Shown piece by piece: positions 48,801-56,755 of a DNA stretch of 64,000 bases; the stretch's first letter is position 1; each line of letters begins with the position of its first letter. The DNA lies in NCBI RefSeq assembly GCF_042667405.1, contig NZ_JBHVAL010000022.1, positions 11,369 to 75,368 on the forward strand, in the 5' to 3' direction. The position numbers and the translations under genes are program-made. Source of the stretch: Arthrobacter sp042667405. GTDB lineage: Bacteria; Actinomycetota; Actinomycetes; Actinomycetales; Micrococcaceae. The notes below the pieces were generated by a model. The model did not search any database and was not told where the DNA came from. It saw only the letters and a program-made list of their open reading frames with translations.

Positions 48801-50394
48801 CACCCAGGAGGTACCAACGCTGGTGACCCCGGCTGGCATCGCCGATCTGGAATTCGGGGACCCTGTGGAAGCCATCAACCGTGTGGCCGCCAGGATCAAG
48901 GCTGACAACGCAGCTGACCTGATCATCGTGGAGAACCACGACGGCGCGGCATCGGGAACACCGGAGGGCGCAACGCTGGAGCAGGAAGTGGCGGCAGGTG
49001 GTCCGTTTGCCAAGCTGGTCAACGAAACCACCCCTGATGTCGCTGCGATCTTCACCGGCCACACCCATAAGGAATACGCCTGGGATGCCCCCGTCCTGGA
49101 CGCCAACGGCCAGCCAACGGGCAAGACCCGGCCTATCGTGCAGACCGGCAACTACGGCGAGAACGTGGGCAGCGTGACGCTCACGGTGGACACAGCTTCC
49201 AAGTCCGTGACGGCCTACAAGGCTGCAGTTGTGGACCGCACCACTGACACCGCCGCAAGCCTGGTGGCCGCCTACCCGCGCGTTGCCCAGGTCAAGACCA
49301 TCGTGGACAAGGCCTTGGCCAACGCCGCGGAAATCGGCAACCAGCCGGTCGGTGCGGTAACAGCTGATATCACCACCGCCTTCACCCCGGACCCGGCAGG
49401 CGGCGCCCCCAAGCGTGACGATCGCGCGAGCGAATCGACGCTGGGCAACCTCGTGGCGGACTCTCTGGTGGACACGCTCAAGGCGCCGGAACTGGGGGCG
49501 GCTGAGATCGGCGTCGTGAACCCAGGCGGCCTGCGCAACGAGCTCTACTACGCTCCGGACGGCACCATCACCTACGCAGAAGCCAACGCTGTGCTGCCGT
49601 TCGTGAACAATCTGTGGACCACGTCGCTGACAGGTGCGCAGTTCAAGACCCTCCTGGAGCAGCAGTGGCAGACCAACCCGGACGGAACGGTGCCCAGCCG
49701 CCCGTACCAGCAGCTGGGCCTGTCCAAGAACGTCAACTACACCTACGACGCTGCCCGCGCCGCAGGTGATCGCGTCACCGGAATCTGGGTCAACGGCGCG
49801 GTCATCGATCCTGCCAAGCAGTACAGGATCGGCACCTTCAGCTTCCTGGCAACCGGCGGTGACAACTTCCGGGTGTTCAAGGAAGGCAGCAACACGAAGG
49901 ACACCGGTCTTGTGGACCGGGATGCCTGGATCAAGTACCTCCAGGCCCACAACCCGGTATCGCCGGATTTCGCCCGGCGTTCCGTCGCCGTTGCCAACAC
50001 CACCGGCGCCGAGGTCAAGGCAGGCGAGCCGATCACCCTGGCAGTGTCCAAACTGGACCTGACGTCGATCGGCAGCCCGGCCAACAAGACCCTGAAGGCA
50101 GTCTTTACCGACGCCAAGGGTGCCTCCCTGGTGCTCGGCGACGTGCCCGTTGCAGCCGGCTCCGCCACGGTGAACCTCAAGGTTCCCGCAGCGGCCGCTG
50201 CAGGCACCGGCACGGTGGTGCTGACCGCCGTCGAAAGTGGAACGACGGTCAAGGTGCTGGTCAAGGTGGCTGCAAGCGGGCCCCAGCCGCCGCAGTGCAC
50301 CGAGCCAACCAAGCCGTCCAAGTGGTACGACATCGTGGGCTGGCTCCGTTATGCCTTCGCATGGCTGGAGTACCAGAAGTGCCTGCGGGGCTAA
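45862..50394 (+). CDS. Secreted multidomain nuclease/5'-nucleotidase (ExeM/NucH-type)
   Basis: A 1510-residue exported protein. A Sec signal ends at AFA-AD (about residue 30). Domains in order: lamin-tail domain (about 36-165, VINEAYLSGGSSG); OB-fold and linker (about 235-480); endonuclease/exonuclease/phosphatase domain (about 510-830) with SFNVLNYF, SLEEIEN, GDFNAYGKEDP and SDHDPVVV; metallophosphatase (about 845-1130) with GINDFHGRID, SAGDNIG, GNHEFDGG and GHTHKEY; 5'-nucleotidase C-terminal domain (about 1160-1400, GNLVADSLVD); an Ig-like domain; and a Cys-containing tail. It has no sortase motif. It could degrade DNA to nucleosides and phosphate in one protein. The ribosome site is weak. 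Confidence 0.93.
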   Translation: MHQHHWKTAAGTVLSVGLLAAPLTAAPAFAADDPAAPTGTSPVVINEAYLSGGSSGAAFKNKFVELYNSSDAAVSLAGWSLQYRSATSAAAPTGITPLTGSIPAKGYYLILGATNSGTSTAPALPAADVQATGTLNPSGTAGTLILAKQATAVSALPAGSVTGNAAVADLLGYGSSNTFEAAAATGPSSNTDVRSLNRTNGVDTDSNAVDFSLNASITPMSSGGSTTPPDPQPEPGTKSIAEIQGTGPASPFVGSTVTTRGKVTAVYATGGFNGYYVQTPGTGGDTGGAARTASDALFVYSPTTTATVQPGDYLELTGAVSEFANQTQLTVEAAGLKRLTEAAPEVKSTPFSLPANEAARESLEGMLVAPQGDFTVTDNYSLNQYGEIGLAAGTSPLVQPTAVASYGSPEYAAVVADNALRAIKLDDGASTNFLKDATTKAQQLPYLTTTDPVRVGSPAKFKTDVILGYGNNSWKFQPLTALTPANADSVQPAAFTGTRPNGPADVGGSLKLASFNVLNYFPTTGDQLSGCVFYTDRDGNPITVKDGCNARGAANAANFERQQAKIVAAITKSGADVVSLEEIENSAQFGKNRDDALSKLVDALNLKTPGVWDYVRTPANAPPLSDEDMIRTAFIFKKATAEPVGESIIHNDTVAFASARKPLAQVFKPVGGADDKKFIAIVNHFKSKGSAATPDDTDKGQGASNIARTKQAQSLLAFSQDLQASKGTDKVFLIGDFNAYGKEDPINVLTGAGYTDLEVGTGKHSYLFGGMVGSLDHILASPSAAQKVTGTDIWNINSVESVALEYSRYNNNVTNYYAEDEFRASDHDPVVVGLNLAPDAPATVDLQFLGINDFHGRIDNNTVLFAGTVEKLRAAAAPGATAFISAGDNIGASLFASSVAKDQPTIDVLNALELQASAVGNHEFDGGWQDLRDRVIAGGANAKFAYLGANVYQRGTTTPVLPEYKVLDMNGLRVAVIGTVTQEVPTLVTPAGIADLEFGDPVEAINRVAARIKADNAADLIIVENHDGAASGTPEGATLEQEVAAGGPFAKLVNETTPDVAAIFTGHTHKEYAWDAPVLDANGQPTGKTRPIVQTGNYGENVGSVTLTVDTASKSVTAYKAAVVDRTTDTAASLVAAYPRVAQVKTIVDKALANAAEIGNQPVGAVTADITTAFTPDPAGGAPKRDDRASESTLGNLVADSLVDTLKAPELGAAEIGVVNPGGLRNELYYAPDGTITYAEANAVLPFVNNLWTTSLTGAQFKTLLEQQWQTNPDGTVPSRPYQQLGLSKNVNYTYDAARAAGDRVTGIWVNGAVIDPAKQYRIGTFSFLATGGDNFRVFKEGSNTKDTGLVDRDAWIKYLQAHNPVSPDFARRSVAVANTTGAEVKAGEPITLAVSKLDLTSIGSPANKTLKAVFTDAKGASLVLGDVPVAAGSATVNLKVPAAAAAGTGTVVLTAVESGTTVKVLVKVAASGPQPPQCTEPTKPSKWYDIVGWLRYAFAWLEYQKCLRG

Positions 50395-50410
50395 CCTACC
50401 CCTGACAGCC

Positions 50411-50451
50411 AAAGAGCCAGGCTTCTCAACCATCGAGGGGCCTGGCTCTTT
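50411..50451. terminator. Bidirectional terminator hairpin
   Basis: AAAGAGCCAGGC pairs exactly with GCCTGGCTCTTT across a 17-base loop. It lies between the convergent nuclease and permease genes; runs of T occur on both strands. Confidence 0.85.
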
Positions 50452-50460
50452 GCATGGGTC

Positions 50461-51921
50461 TCAGCTGCGGACGGATTCGGGTTCGTTCACCCGTTCAGCG
50501 TCCTTCTGCAGCTCGGCCTTGAAGTGCTCGTAACGGGCCAGGTGGGTGGGCCGTTTGCGAAGGACCGCCCAAGCCACGCCAAGGGCCAGGAACCACACCG
50601 GAGTAACCAGCAGCGCCATGAGCGTGTCCGGCTGGGTGGTCAGCGCCCAGAGGATGAATGCGAAGAAAGCAAACACCACCCACACCATCACCACCCCGCC
50701 CGGCATCTTGAAGGCCGAAGAATCATGCAGGTGGGGGCGGCGCTTCCTGAAGGCCAGGTAGCTGGCCAGGATGATCGACCACACGAACACGAAGCAGACA
50801 GCCGAAACTGTGGTGACCATGTCGAACGCCTTGCCCACGTCCTGCCCGGCGTACATGAGCACGACGCCGGACAGCAACAGGACGCAGGAAAGGAACAGGG
50901 CGTTGCGGGGTACTTTGCGTCCGGAGAGGGCACTGAAGACGGCCGGCGCGTCGCCTTCCTGGGCCAGGCCGTACACCATGCGGGACGTGGAGTAGATGCC
51001 GGAGTTGGCCGAGGACATGGCGGAGGTCAGCACCACCAGGTTCACGATCGTGGCGGCGGCGCCGAGGCCTGCCAGGGAGAACATGGCAATGAAGGGGCTG
51101 TGGCCCGCGGCGAACTGGGTCCAGGGAGTGACGGACATGAGGATGATGAGCGCGCCTACGTAGAAGAGCAGCACGCGGATGGGGATGGAGTTGATGGCCT
51201 TGGGAAGGTTCTTCTCCGGGTCCTTGGCTTCAGCCGCGGTGGTGCCCACCAGCTCAATGCCCACGAACGCGAACACGGCGATCTGGAATCCTGCAACAAA
51301 TCCCATGAACTCGTTCGGGAAGAAGCCGCCATGACTCCAGAGGTTGCTGAAGCTGGCCGGTCCGGCGTCGGACTGGAAGCCGCTGAAGATCATGAAGAGG
51401 CCAACAATAATGAGCGCCGCGATGGCCACGATTTTGATGAGCGCGAACCAGAATTCGGTCTCGCCGAAGGCCTTGACCGTGGCCAGGTTCAGGAGCAGCA
51501 GGATGCCGATGGTGATGAGCCCCGGGATCCACAACGGCAGTCCGGGCCACAACTCCTCCGAGTACCCGGCAATCGCAATGACATCGGCGATGCCCGTGAT
51601 GACCCAGCAGAACCAGTAGGTCCAACCGGTGAAGAAGCCGGCCCAGGGACCCAGGAGGTCGGCGGCGAAATCGCTGAAGGACTTGTAATTCAGGTTGCTC
51701 AGGAGCAGTTCGCCCATGGCACGCATGACGAAGAAGAGCATGAAGCCGATGATCATGTACACGAAAATGACGGACGGACCGGCCGCGGAAATGGTCTTGC
51801 CCGAGCCCATGAACAGGCCGGTTCCAATGGCTCCGCCGATGGCGATGAGCTGGATGTGGCGGTTGCTGAGTTGGCGCTCGAGATGGGGTGAATCGTTGCC
51901 GGTGGTGGGATGAATCGTCAA
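50461..51921 (-). CDS. APC-family amino-acid permease (CycA/AAT-like), glycine-riboswitch controlled
   Basis: A 486-residue permease with about 12 hydrophobic segments. The AAT-family N terminus NRHIQLIAIGGAIGTGLFMG and GTTAAEAKDPEKNLPKAIN are clear, and the former region is the substrate-binding unwound helix 1. Relatives take up D-serine, D-alanine and glycine (CycA) or other amino acids. The start is a TTG at 51921 with GGAG five bases upstream; upstream in-frame sequence overlaps the riboswitch and is not coding. The glycine riboswitch points to glycine or alanine as substrate. Confidence 0.88.
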   Translation of the reverse strand: MTIHPTTGNDSPHLERQLSNRHIQLIAIGGAIGTGLFMGSGKTISAAGPSVIFVYMIIGFMLFFVMRAMGELLLSNLNYKSFSDFAADLLGPWAGFFTGWTYWFCWVITGIADVIAIAGYSEELWPGLPLWIPGLITIGILLLLNLATVKAFGETEFWFALIKIVAIAALIIVGLFMIFSGFQSDAGPASFSNLWSHGGFFPNEFMGFVAGFQIAVFAFVGIELVGTTAAEAKDPEKNLPKAINSIPIRVLLFYVGALIILMSVTPWTQFAAGHSPFIAMFSLAGLGAAATIVNLVVLTSAMSSANSGIYSTSRMVYGLAQEGDAPAVFSALSGRKVPRNALFLSCVLLLSGVVLMYAGQDVGKAFDMVTTVSAVCFVFVWSIILASYLAFRKRRPHLHDSSAFKMPGGVVMVWVVFAFFAFILWALTTQPDTLMALLVTPVWFLALGVAWAVLRKRPTHLARYEHFKAELQKDAERVNEPESVRS

Positions 51922-51984
51922 AGGAACTCCGTCGTTCAGGCGGCACAGGGGTGCCGCATTGATTCGGGTTCCTCCCCGCTCTGT

Positions 51985-52158
51985 AGGTAGACCTGAGAGT
52001 TTCCGCAGGCATGGGCCTGCTTGCACCTTCGGTGAGTCCGGTGGCCGGACTGCTTTCCAGAGTTGCCTCGCCGCGGCGGTACATGGGCCTGAGAGATTCC
52101 TGGGGAGGGTTTGCTCCTACGGCGCCTGACGAAATGTACCGGCAGGGCTCTCCCGCCG
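51985..52158 (-). promoter_or_regulatory. Tandem glycine riboswitch
   Basis: On the minus strand two glycine aptamers lie in series. Aptamer 1 (about 52158-52083) has GGGAGAGCC, GGCGCCGTAGGAGCAAACCC and AATCTCTCAGGC. Aptamer 2 (about 52072-51985) has AACTCTGGAAAGC, CACCGAAGGTGCAAGC and GAAACTCTCAGGT. These are the conserved GAGAG/CTCTC stems and CCGAAGG-GCAA cores of the class. Downstream, GCGGCAC-CCCT-GTGCCGC (51957-51940) folds about 18 bases before the TTG start and may be part of the expression platform. Cooperative glycine sensing is known for tandem forms. Confidence 0.93.
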
Positions 52159-52185
52159 CAGATCAAAAGCGCGCACACCCTTGCG

Positions 52186-52201
52186 GGTGATGCAGCTCAC
52201 A
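52186..52201. promoter_or_regulatory. CRP/GlxR-like palindrome upstream of the riboswitch
   Basis: Minus strand TGTGAGCTGCATCACC matches TGTGA-N6-TCACA in all but the last base. It lies 28 bp upstream of aptamer 1, in the likely promoter region of the permease transcript. Confidence 0.45.
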
Positions 52202-52239
52202 CAGTAACGAAGGTGGGCTGGCGGCGCAACCCCGGGGCG

Positions 52240-54177
52240 CTACAGTCCCAGAATGCTACGGGCGATTTCATCGGCGTCGCGCAGGGTCCGCTGGCCACTG
52301 GCATAGGCGGGGCCGGTGCGGGGACGCGCCTCCGCAGCGATGGCATTGCCCCACTGGGACGCGGACAGCTGCAGCCCGAGCACGTACATGTTTTCGGTTA
52401 CGGACCCGTTGGCGGCTATCGGGCGGTACGGGTGCGGTTCGACGTCAAGGCCGGTGGTCTGCATGGGGGTGCCCTCAACGCTCATCATGATCTTGGTCCG
52501 CACCAGGCCGTCTGACATGAGTTGCTCAAGCAGCGGGGAAATATTAATGCCCACCCTGTTCGCCGGCGACATCGCCTCGATAAGGGTCTGTGCCTCCACG
52601 GGACCGTCGTGAACCCATGGCGAAGCCGCCCGGAACACCTTTGCGCTCCGATCAACGCTGAACTTGGGGTCCGGTCCCACAAAGCTTACGACGCCGGCAC
52701 GCGCCAAGGCGGCCAGCTGCTCCGAGCGGAGCGCGGGAGGTCCGCTGGCCAGTCCTTCGACAAACGATTCGAACCAGCCGCGCAACCCGGCCAACCACGA
52801 CTCGTCGGTGATCCCGCCGTCCGCGACGACGGTCTTAAGGATCGCCCGGCCGGTGTGGAGTGCGCCGATGGCCATTTTCACCGGGTCCGCTTCACCCAAA
52901 GCCGAGCGCCGGGCGTCGTCGTCCAGGTAGGCAGTGATCGCGGCATCCAGGTCACGCCGGGATGTGAACGTCCGTCCCGCCAATGGCGCCGCGAGCCCAC
53001 GAAGATTCAAACGGCGCGAAGCAACAACATGCTTTTCAACCAGGGCTTCCACGTCGTTTTCCCAGTGCGCCGTGGTGTGGGCATGCGGCTGGAGCGCGTC
53101 CTGCAGGTCGGCCAGGAACTGCGCCGGATCCTTGATGGCGGCGGGCTGGGACCGGGCCAGTGTTGAGTAGTAGGCCCACAGCGCGTCCCGGTGCAGCAAC
53201 GGCCAAAGGTCGTGATCGAAACCGGGCTGGATCCCTGCTGCCCGGAAACGGTCCACTGCGGCTTCGGTCAGGTACCGCATGGTGATGCTGCGTGGGTAGT
53301 AGCCGTCCAGCCCGGCCTTGGCCCGGTACGGCGTACCCCTGCGGGAGGCTGCGAAAATCCTGGGCTCCCGACCCGATGGCCGGTACTCCAGCACCCCTGC
53401 CCCGGGTACTCCCGCCTCGACAAACTTGCCGCCGCGGCCCTCCGTCAGCTGGCCCATCACGTCGAAGAAGTTCAGGCCCATGCCGCGGACCAGCACGGGC
53501 TCGCTGTCCGGAACGGCCTGCCAGTCGACATCTGCCGGCGGCGCTGGCGGGAAGTACAGCAGGCCCAATTCGTCGGCTGCGCGCTTGAACGACTTCTGCT
53601 CCGGGTTCAGCCGCGATTCGATGTGTCCCAACGCCAGCACCACGGAACCGACGGTGAGGCTCGAGCCGTTGGCAAGTTCGACGTCGAACTTCCCGTCAAC
53701 CGGACGCGCAGCAACGGCGAGCGTTTCGTGGAAGGTGACCTCGACGCCGTCGGGCAGCCGGTCCAGAATCTCCTCAAGTGTCTGGCGGAGATAGCGCCCA
53801 TACAGGGCACGGCTGGGGAAATCGTGGGATTCCAAGGTGGCCAGCTCAGCTTTTTCGGCCTCGTCCAGGCCCGCGCCATCACGACGCCGGGCCTCCCGCC
53901 ACTGGTCGAAAGAGCCACCAGCCAGCGGGGTTGCGAGCCGCGGATCCTCGGGGATCAACGTGGGATAGAAGGCCTGGGTGTTCATCAAGTAAAGGCGGGA
54001 CTGGCTTGGCTGCCACACGTGCCCTGAACCGGCAGGAAACGGATCCACAACATGGATGTGGAGGGTGGCCCCACGAGTGTCGCCGGCAGCCCAGTTCGCG
54101 AGCAACCGCTCAAGGACACTGGTGCCCCGAGGGCCGGCCCCCAGCAGGGCAACACGGTTGGTTTGGGATTTAGCCAC
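52240..54177 (-). CDS. FAD/NAD(P)-binding protein (HI0933-unrelated NAD_binding_9 type)
   Basis: A 645-residue protein with an N-terminal dinucleotide-binding fold: VALLGAGPRGTSVLERL (about residues 9-25) followed by HVVDPFPAGSGHVWQPSQS. This is the arrangement of FAD-NAD(P)-binding proteins related to ornithine/lysine N-monooxygenases and to amino-acid-adenylation-linked oxidases. A second GMGLNFFDV motif lies near residue 250. The substrate is unknown. The GTG at 54177 has no ribosome site; TAGGCT lies five bases upstream on the coding strand, which suggests leaderless transcription. It is divergent from the prolyl oligopeptidase gene. Confidence 0.75.
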   Translation of the reverse strand: MAKSQTNRVALLGAGPRGTSVLERLLANWAAGDTRGATLHIHVVDPFPAGSGHVWQPSQSRLYLMNTQAFYPTLIPEDPRLATPLAGGSFDQWREARRRDGAGLDEAEKAELATLESHDFPSRALYGRYLRQTLEEILDRLPDGVEVTFHETLAVAARPVDGKFDVELANGSSLTVGSVVLALGHIESRLNPEQKSFKRAADELGLLYFPPAPPADVDWQAVPDSEPVLVRGMGLNFFDVMGQLTEGRGGKFVEAGVPGAGVLEYRPSGREPRIFAASRRGTPYRAKAGLDGYYPRSITMRYLTEAAVDRFRAAGIQPGFDHDLWPLLHRDALWAYYSTLARSQPAAIKDPAQFLADLQDALQPHAHTTAHWENDVEALVEKHVVASRRLNLRGLAAPLAGRTFTSRRDLDAAITAYLDDDARRSALGEADPVKMAIGALHTGRAILKTVVADGGITDESWLAGLRGWFESFVEGLASGPPALRSEQLAALARAGVVSFVGPDPKFSVDRSAKVFRAASPWVHDGPVEAQTLIEAMSPANRVGINISPLLEQLMSDGLVRTKIMMSVEGTPMQTTGLDVEPHPYRPIAANGSVTENMYVLGLQLSASQWGNAIAAEARPRTGPAYASGQRTLRDADEIARSILGL

Positions 54178-54182
54178 GCTCA

Positions 54183-54188
54183 AGCCTA
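54183..54188 (-). promoter_or_regulatory. Putative -10 element for a leaderless mRNA
   Basis: TAGGCT on the minus strand ends five bases before the GTG at 54177, as at tmk. Confidence 0.45.
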
Positions 54189-54236
54189 ACTCTGCGTGAC
54201 TTGCCCACCGTCGAACAGTGTTGCTTGGATGGGGCG

Positions 54237-56441
54237 ATGACCACCACAGCAGCTGATCCCTCGCCCTTGTCAGAGAATGCCGCCGCGCCCGAACCCACGG
54301 ATGAGAACGCCTGGCTGGAAGACAGCCACGGCGAAGAGCAGCTCGCATGGGTCAGGGAACAGAACGCACGCACCGAGGAACTGCTGGAAGACGCCGATTA
54401 TGCGGTGCTCCAGTCCGGCATTTTGGAAGTCATGGACTCCACCGACCGGATCGCCATGGTGAACAAACGCGGCAATTTCTACTACAACTTCTGGAAGGAC
54501 CAGGAGCACCCCAAGGGGCTGTGGCGCCGCACCACGTGGGAGAGCTATCTCAGTGATGAACCTGACTGGGATGTGCTGCTCGACATCGATGCCCTGGCAG
54601 CCGCGGAAGGCGTCGAATGGGTCTTCCACGGCGCCGGTTTCCTTCGCCCTGCCGACGGCTCCGAGTACCGCCTGGCCATGGTTTCGCTCTCCCCCGACGG
54701 TGGCGACGCCGACCGGCACCGGGAGTTCGACGTCGAATCCCGCACCTTCGTGGACCCTGCGGCAGGTGGCTTCGACATCCCCACGGCCAAGGGAAACGTG
54801 AGCTGGCTTGATACCGACACCCTCCTGGTGTCCAGCACCGCCGAAGGCCTGCCCGCAACGTCCTCCTCCTACGCACGGACCGGCGTCAAGCTTCGCCGCG
54901 GTCAATCGCTTGCGGACGCTGAACGCCTCTTCGAAATCCCCGAAAACCACATGCTTGCCATGGTGGCGCACGACTCCACTCCCGGCTACGAGCGGACCTT
55001 CGCCGTGGACTACATCGACTTCTACAACCGCAGTACGTGGTTGCTCCGGGACGACTCGTGGGTGCCCATCGACGTTCCCACCGATGTGAACCTCAGCGCC
55101 CACCGCGATTGGCTGCTCCTCCGGCCCCAGGGCGACTGGGAGGTGGATGGCGTGGTGTACCCCGCGGGCTCCCTGCTGGCCGCCGACTTCGAACGCTACA
55201 TTGCCGGTTCGCGTGCCCTGCTGGTTCTGTTCACCCCGGATGCGCACACGTCCCTGCAGTCCTGGAGCTGGACCAAGGACTACCTGCTGCTGAACCTTTT
55301 GCGGGATGTCTCCTCGGAGATCCGCGTGCTGGACCCTGCAACCGTGGACAGCGAGGGGGCGTGGGCTTCCACCATCCTGGATGCCTGCCCTCCCTTGCAT
55401 GATGTCAACGCCTACGCAGTGGACGATGAAGACACCTCGGATTCCGGCGCCGGGAATGACTTCTGGTTGGTGGCCACCGGCTTCACGACGCCCACCACCT
55501 TGACCCGGGGCACCCTCGGACCTCCATCGTCCGGCGCCGAAGCCGGCGGCGTGGCGAGCGAGCACGCAGTAGTCAAGCGGTCGCCGTCGTTCTTCAACGA
55601 AGCCGACTACGAAGTCCAGCAGCACTTCGCCGTGTCCTTGGACGGGACCAAGGTCCCCTACTTCCAGGTGGCCTCCAAGGATCTGGTGCTCGACGGGCAA
55701 AACCCCACCCAGCTCTCCGGCTATGGCGGATTCGAGGTCTCCCGGACCCCGGCCTATAGCGGAACCATTGGTCGGGCCTGGCTTGAGCGCCGCACCACGT
55801 CCGACGTCGGGGCTGCCGCCCACTCCCGCGGTGGCGTCTACGTGGTGGCCAACATCCGCGGCGGCGGCGAGTACGGTCCTTCATGGCACCGCGCCGCGCT
55901 CCAGGAGAACCGGCACCGCGCTTACGAGGACTTCGCCGCCGTCGCCAAGGACCTGATCTCCCGAGGCGTCACCAGCCGGCGCCGGCTTGGCTGCGTCGGT
56001 GGCTCCAACGGAGGCCTCCTGGTGGGCAACATGCTGACCCAATACCCGGAACTCTTCGGCGCGGTCTCCTGCGGCGTACCCCTCCTGGACATGCGGCGGT
56101 ACACCAAGCTTTCGGCTGGCTACTCCTGGATCGCCGAATACGGTGACCCGGATGTCCCTGAGCAATGGGAATTCATCCGGACCTTCTCGCCGTACCACCT
56201 GCTGCGCGATGGCATCGAGTACCCCGAAACGTTCATCTGGACCGCGACCTCCGACGACCGGGTAGGACCTGTCCAAGCCCGGAAGATGGCGGCACGGATG
56301 CAGGCCATGGGCATCCCGAACGTCTGGTTCCACGAGGCATTGGAGGGCGGGCACGCCGGGGCATCCGACAACAGGCAGGCTGCAGCCCTCCAGGCCCGGA
56401 GCAATCACTTCCTGTGGCTCGCGCTTGCCGGGAGCCACTGA
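54237..56441 (+). CDS. Prolyl oligopeptidase family serine peptidase
   Basis: A 734-residue cytoplasmic peptidase. The N-terminal beta-propeller region (about residues 20-440) gates the C-terminal alpha/beta hydrolase. The catalytic serine is S590 in GGSNGGLL, the acid is D673 or D674 in TSDDRVGP and H706 lies in EGGHAG; NIRGGGEYG is the oxyanion-region motif. Members cleave short Pro-containing peptides. The ATG at 54237 gives the expected N terminus (WLEDSHGEEQLAWV follows near residue 30); no clear ribosome site is visible. Confidence 0.92.
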   Translation: MTTTAADPSPLSENAAAPEPTDENAWLEDSHGEEQLAWVREQNARTEELLEDADYAVLQSGILEVMDSTDRIAMVNKRGNFYYNFWKDQEHPKGLWRRTTWESYLSDEPDWDVLLDIDALAAAEGVEWVFHGAGFLRPADGSEYRLAMVSLSPDGGDADRHREFDVESRTFVDPAAGGFDIPTAKGNVSWLDTDTLLVSSTAEGLPATSSSYARTGVKLRRGQSLADAERLFEIPENHMLAMVAHDSTPGYERTFAVDYIDFYNRSTWLLRDDSWVPIDVPTDVNLSAHRDWLLLRPQGDWEVDGVVYPAGSLLAADFERYIAGSRALLVLFTPDAHTSLQSWSWTKDYLLLNLLRDVSSEIRVLDPATVDSEGAWASTILDACPPLHDVNAYAVDDEDTSDSGAGNDFWLVATGFTTPTTLTRGTLGPPSSGAEAGGVASEHAVVKRSPSFFNEADYEVQQHFAVSLDGTKVPYFQVASKDLVLDGQNPTQLSGYGGFEVSRTPAYSGTIGRAWLERRTTSDVGAAAHSRGGVYVVANIRGGGEYGPSWHRAALQENRHRAYEDFAAVAKDLISRGVTSRRRLGCVGGSNGGLLVGNMLTQYPELFGAVSCGVPLLDMRRYTKLSAGYSWIAEYGDPDVPEQWEFIRTFSPYHLLRDGIEYPETFIWTATSDDRVGPVQARKMAARMQAMGIPNVWFHEALEGGHAGASDNRQAAALQARSNHFLWLALAGSH

Positions 56442-56480
56442 CCTCGTTCCAGGACGCTGACACTAAAGTGCGCAGCTGTT

Positions 56481-56510
56481 TTGCACTGGACGGCACGTTC
56501 TGCGTATCCT
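56481..56510 (+). promoter_or_regulatory. Promoter of tRNA-Ser(GCU)
   Basis: TTGCAC (56481-56486), 18 bp, TATCCT (56505-56510). Transcription would start about 15 bases before the tRNA. Confidence 0.65.
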
Positions 56511-56532
56511 TGGTGGGCTAGCTATAGCGGAT

Positions 56533-56621
56533 GGAGACGTGCCAGAGCGGCCGAATGGACTTCACTGCTAATGAAGGGTCGGGGTTAAACTCGACCGGGG
56601 GTTCAAATCCCCCCGTCTCCG
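56533..56621 (+). tRNA. tRNA-Ser (anticodon GCU)
   Basis: Acceptor GGAGACG/CGTCTCC, long variable arm, T-arm GGGGGTTCAAATCCCCC and discriminator G. The anticodon stem CTTCA/TGAAG holds loop CTGCTAA, anticodon GCT, which reads AGC/AGU. CCA is not encoded. Confidence 0.95.
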
Positions 56622-56627
56622 CGAATT

Positions 56628-56656
56628 GGTCCCGGTTTTCGAACCGGGACCTTTTG
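56628..56656 (+). terminator. Terminator of tRNA-Ser(GCU)
   Basis: GGTCCCGGTT, loop TTCG, exact complement AACCGGGACC, then TTTT. Confidence 0.92.
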
Positions 56657-56676
56657 CGTTTAAGTGGCTTGGGCTC

Positions 56677-56740
56677 AGGTTTTCGGCGCCCCGAGTTTTC
56701 GGCGCCCCAGGTTTTCGGCGCTCCGTGTTTGGGGCGCCCC
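56677..56740. repeat. Four 16-bp tandem repeats
   Basis: Units at 56677, 56693, 56709 and 56725 with core GTTTTCGGCGCCCC; the last is diverged (GTGTTTGGGGCGCCCC). Each unit holds the palindrome GGCGCC or GGGGCGCCCC. They lie between tRNA-Ser and the convergent MFS gene. Confidence 0.85.
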
Positions 56741-56755
56741 AGGCCCGGGTGTGCT

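Noticed and set aside
47929..50433. A long minus-strand frame opposite the nuclease/nucleotidase gene.
   Set aside because: The plus strand carries all catalytic motifs of four domains; the minus frame is a GC-driven shadow.
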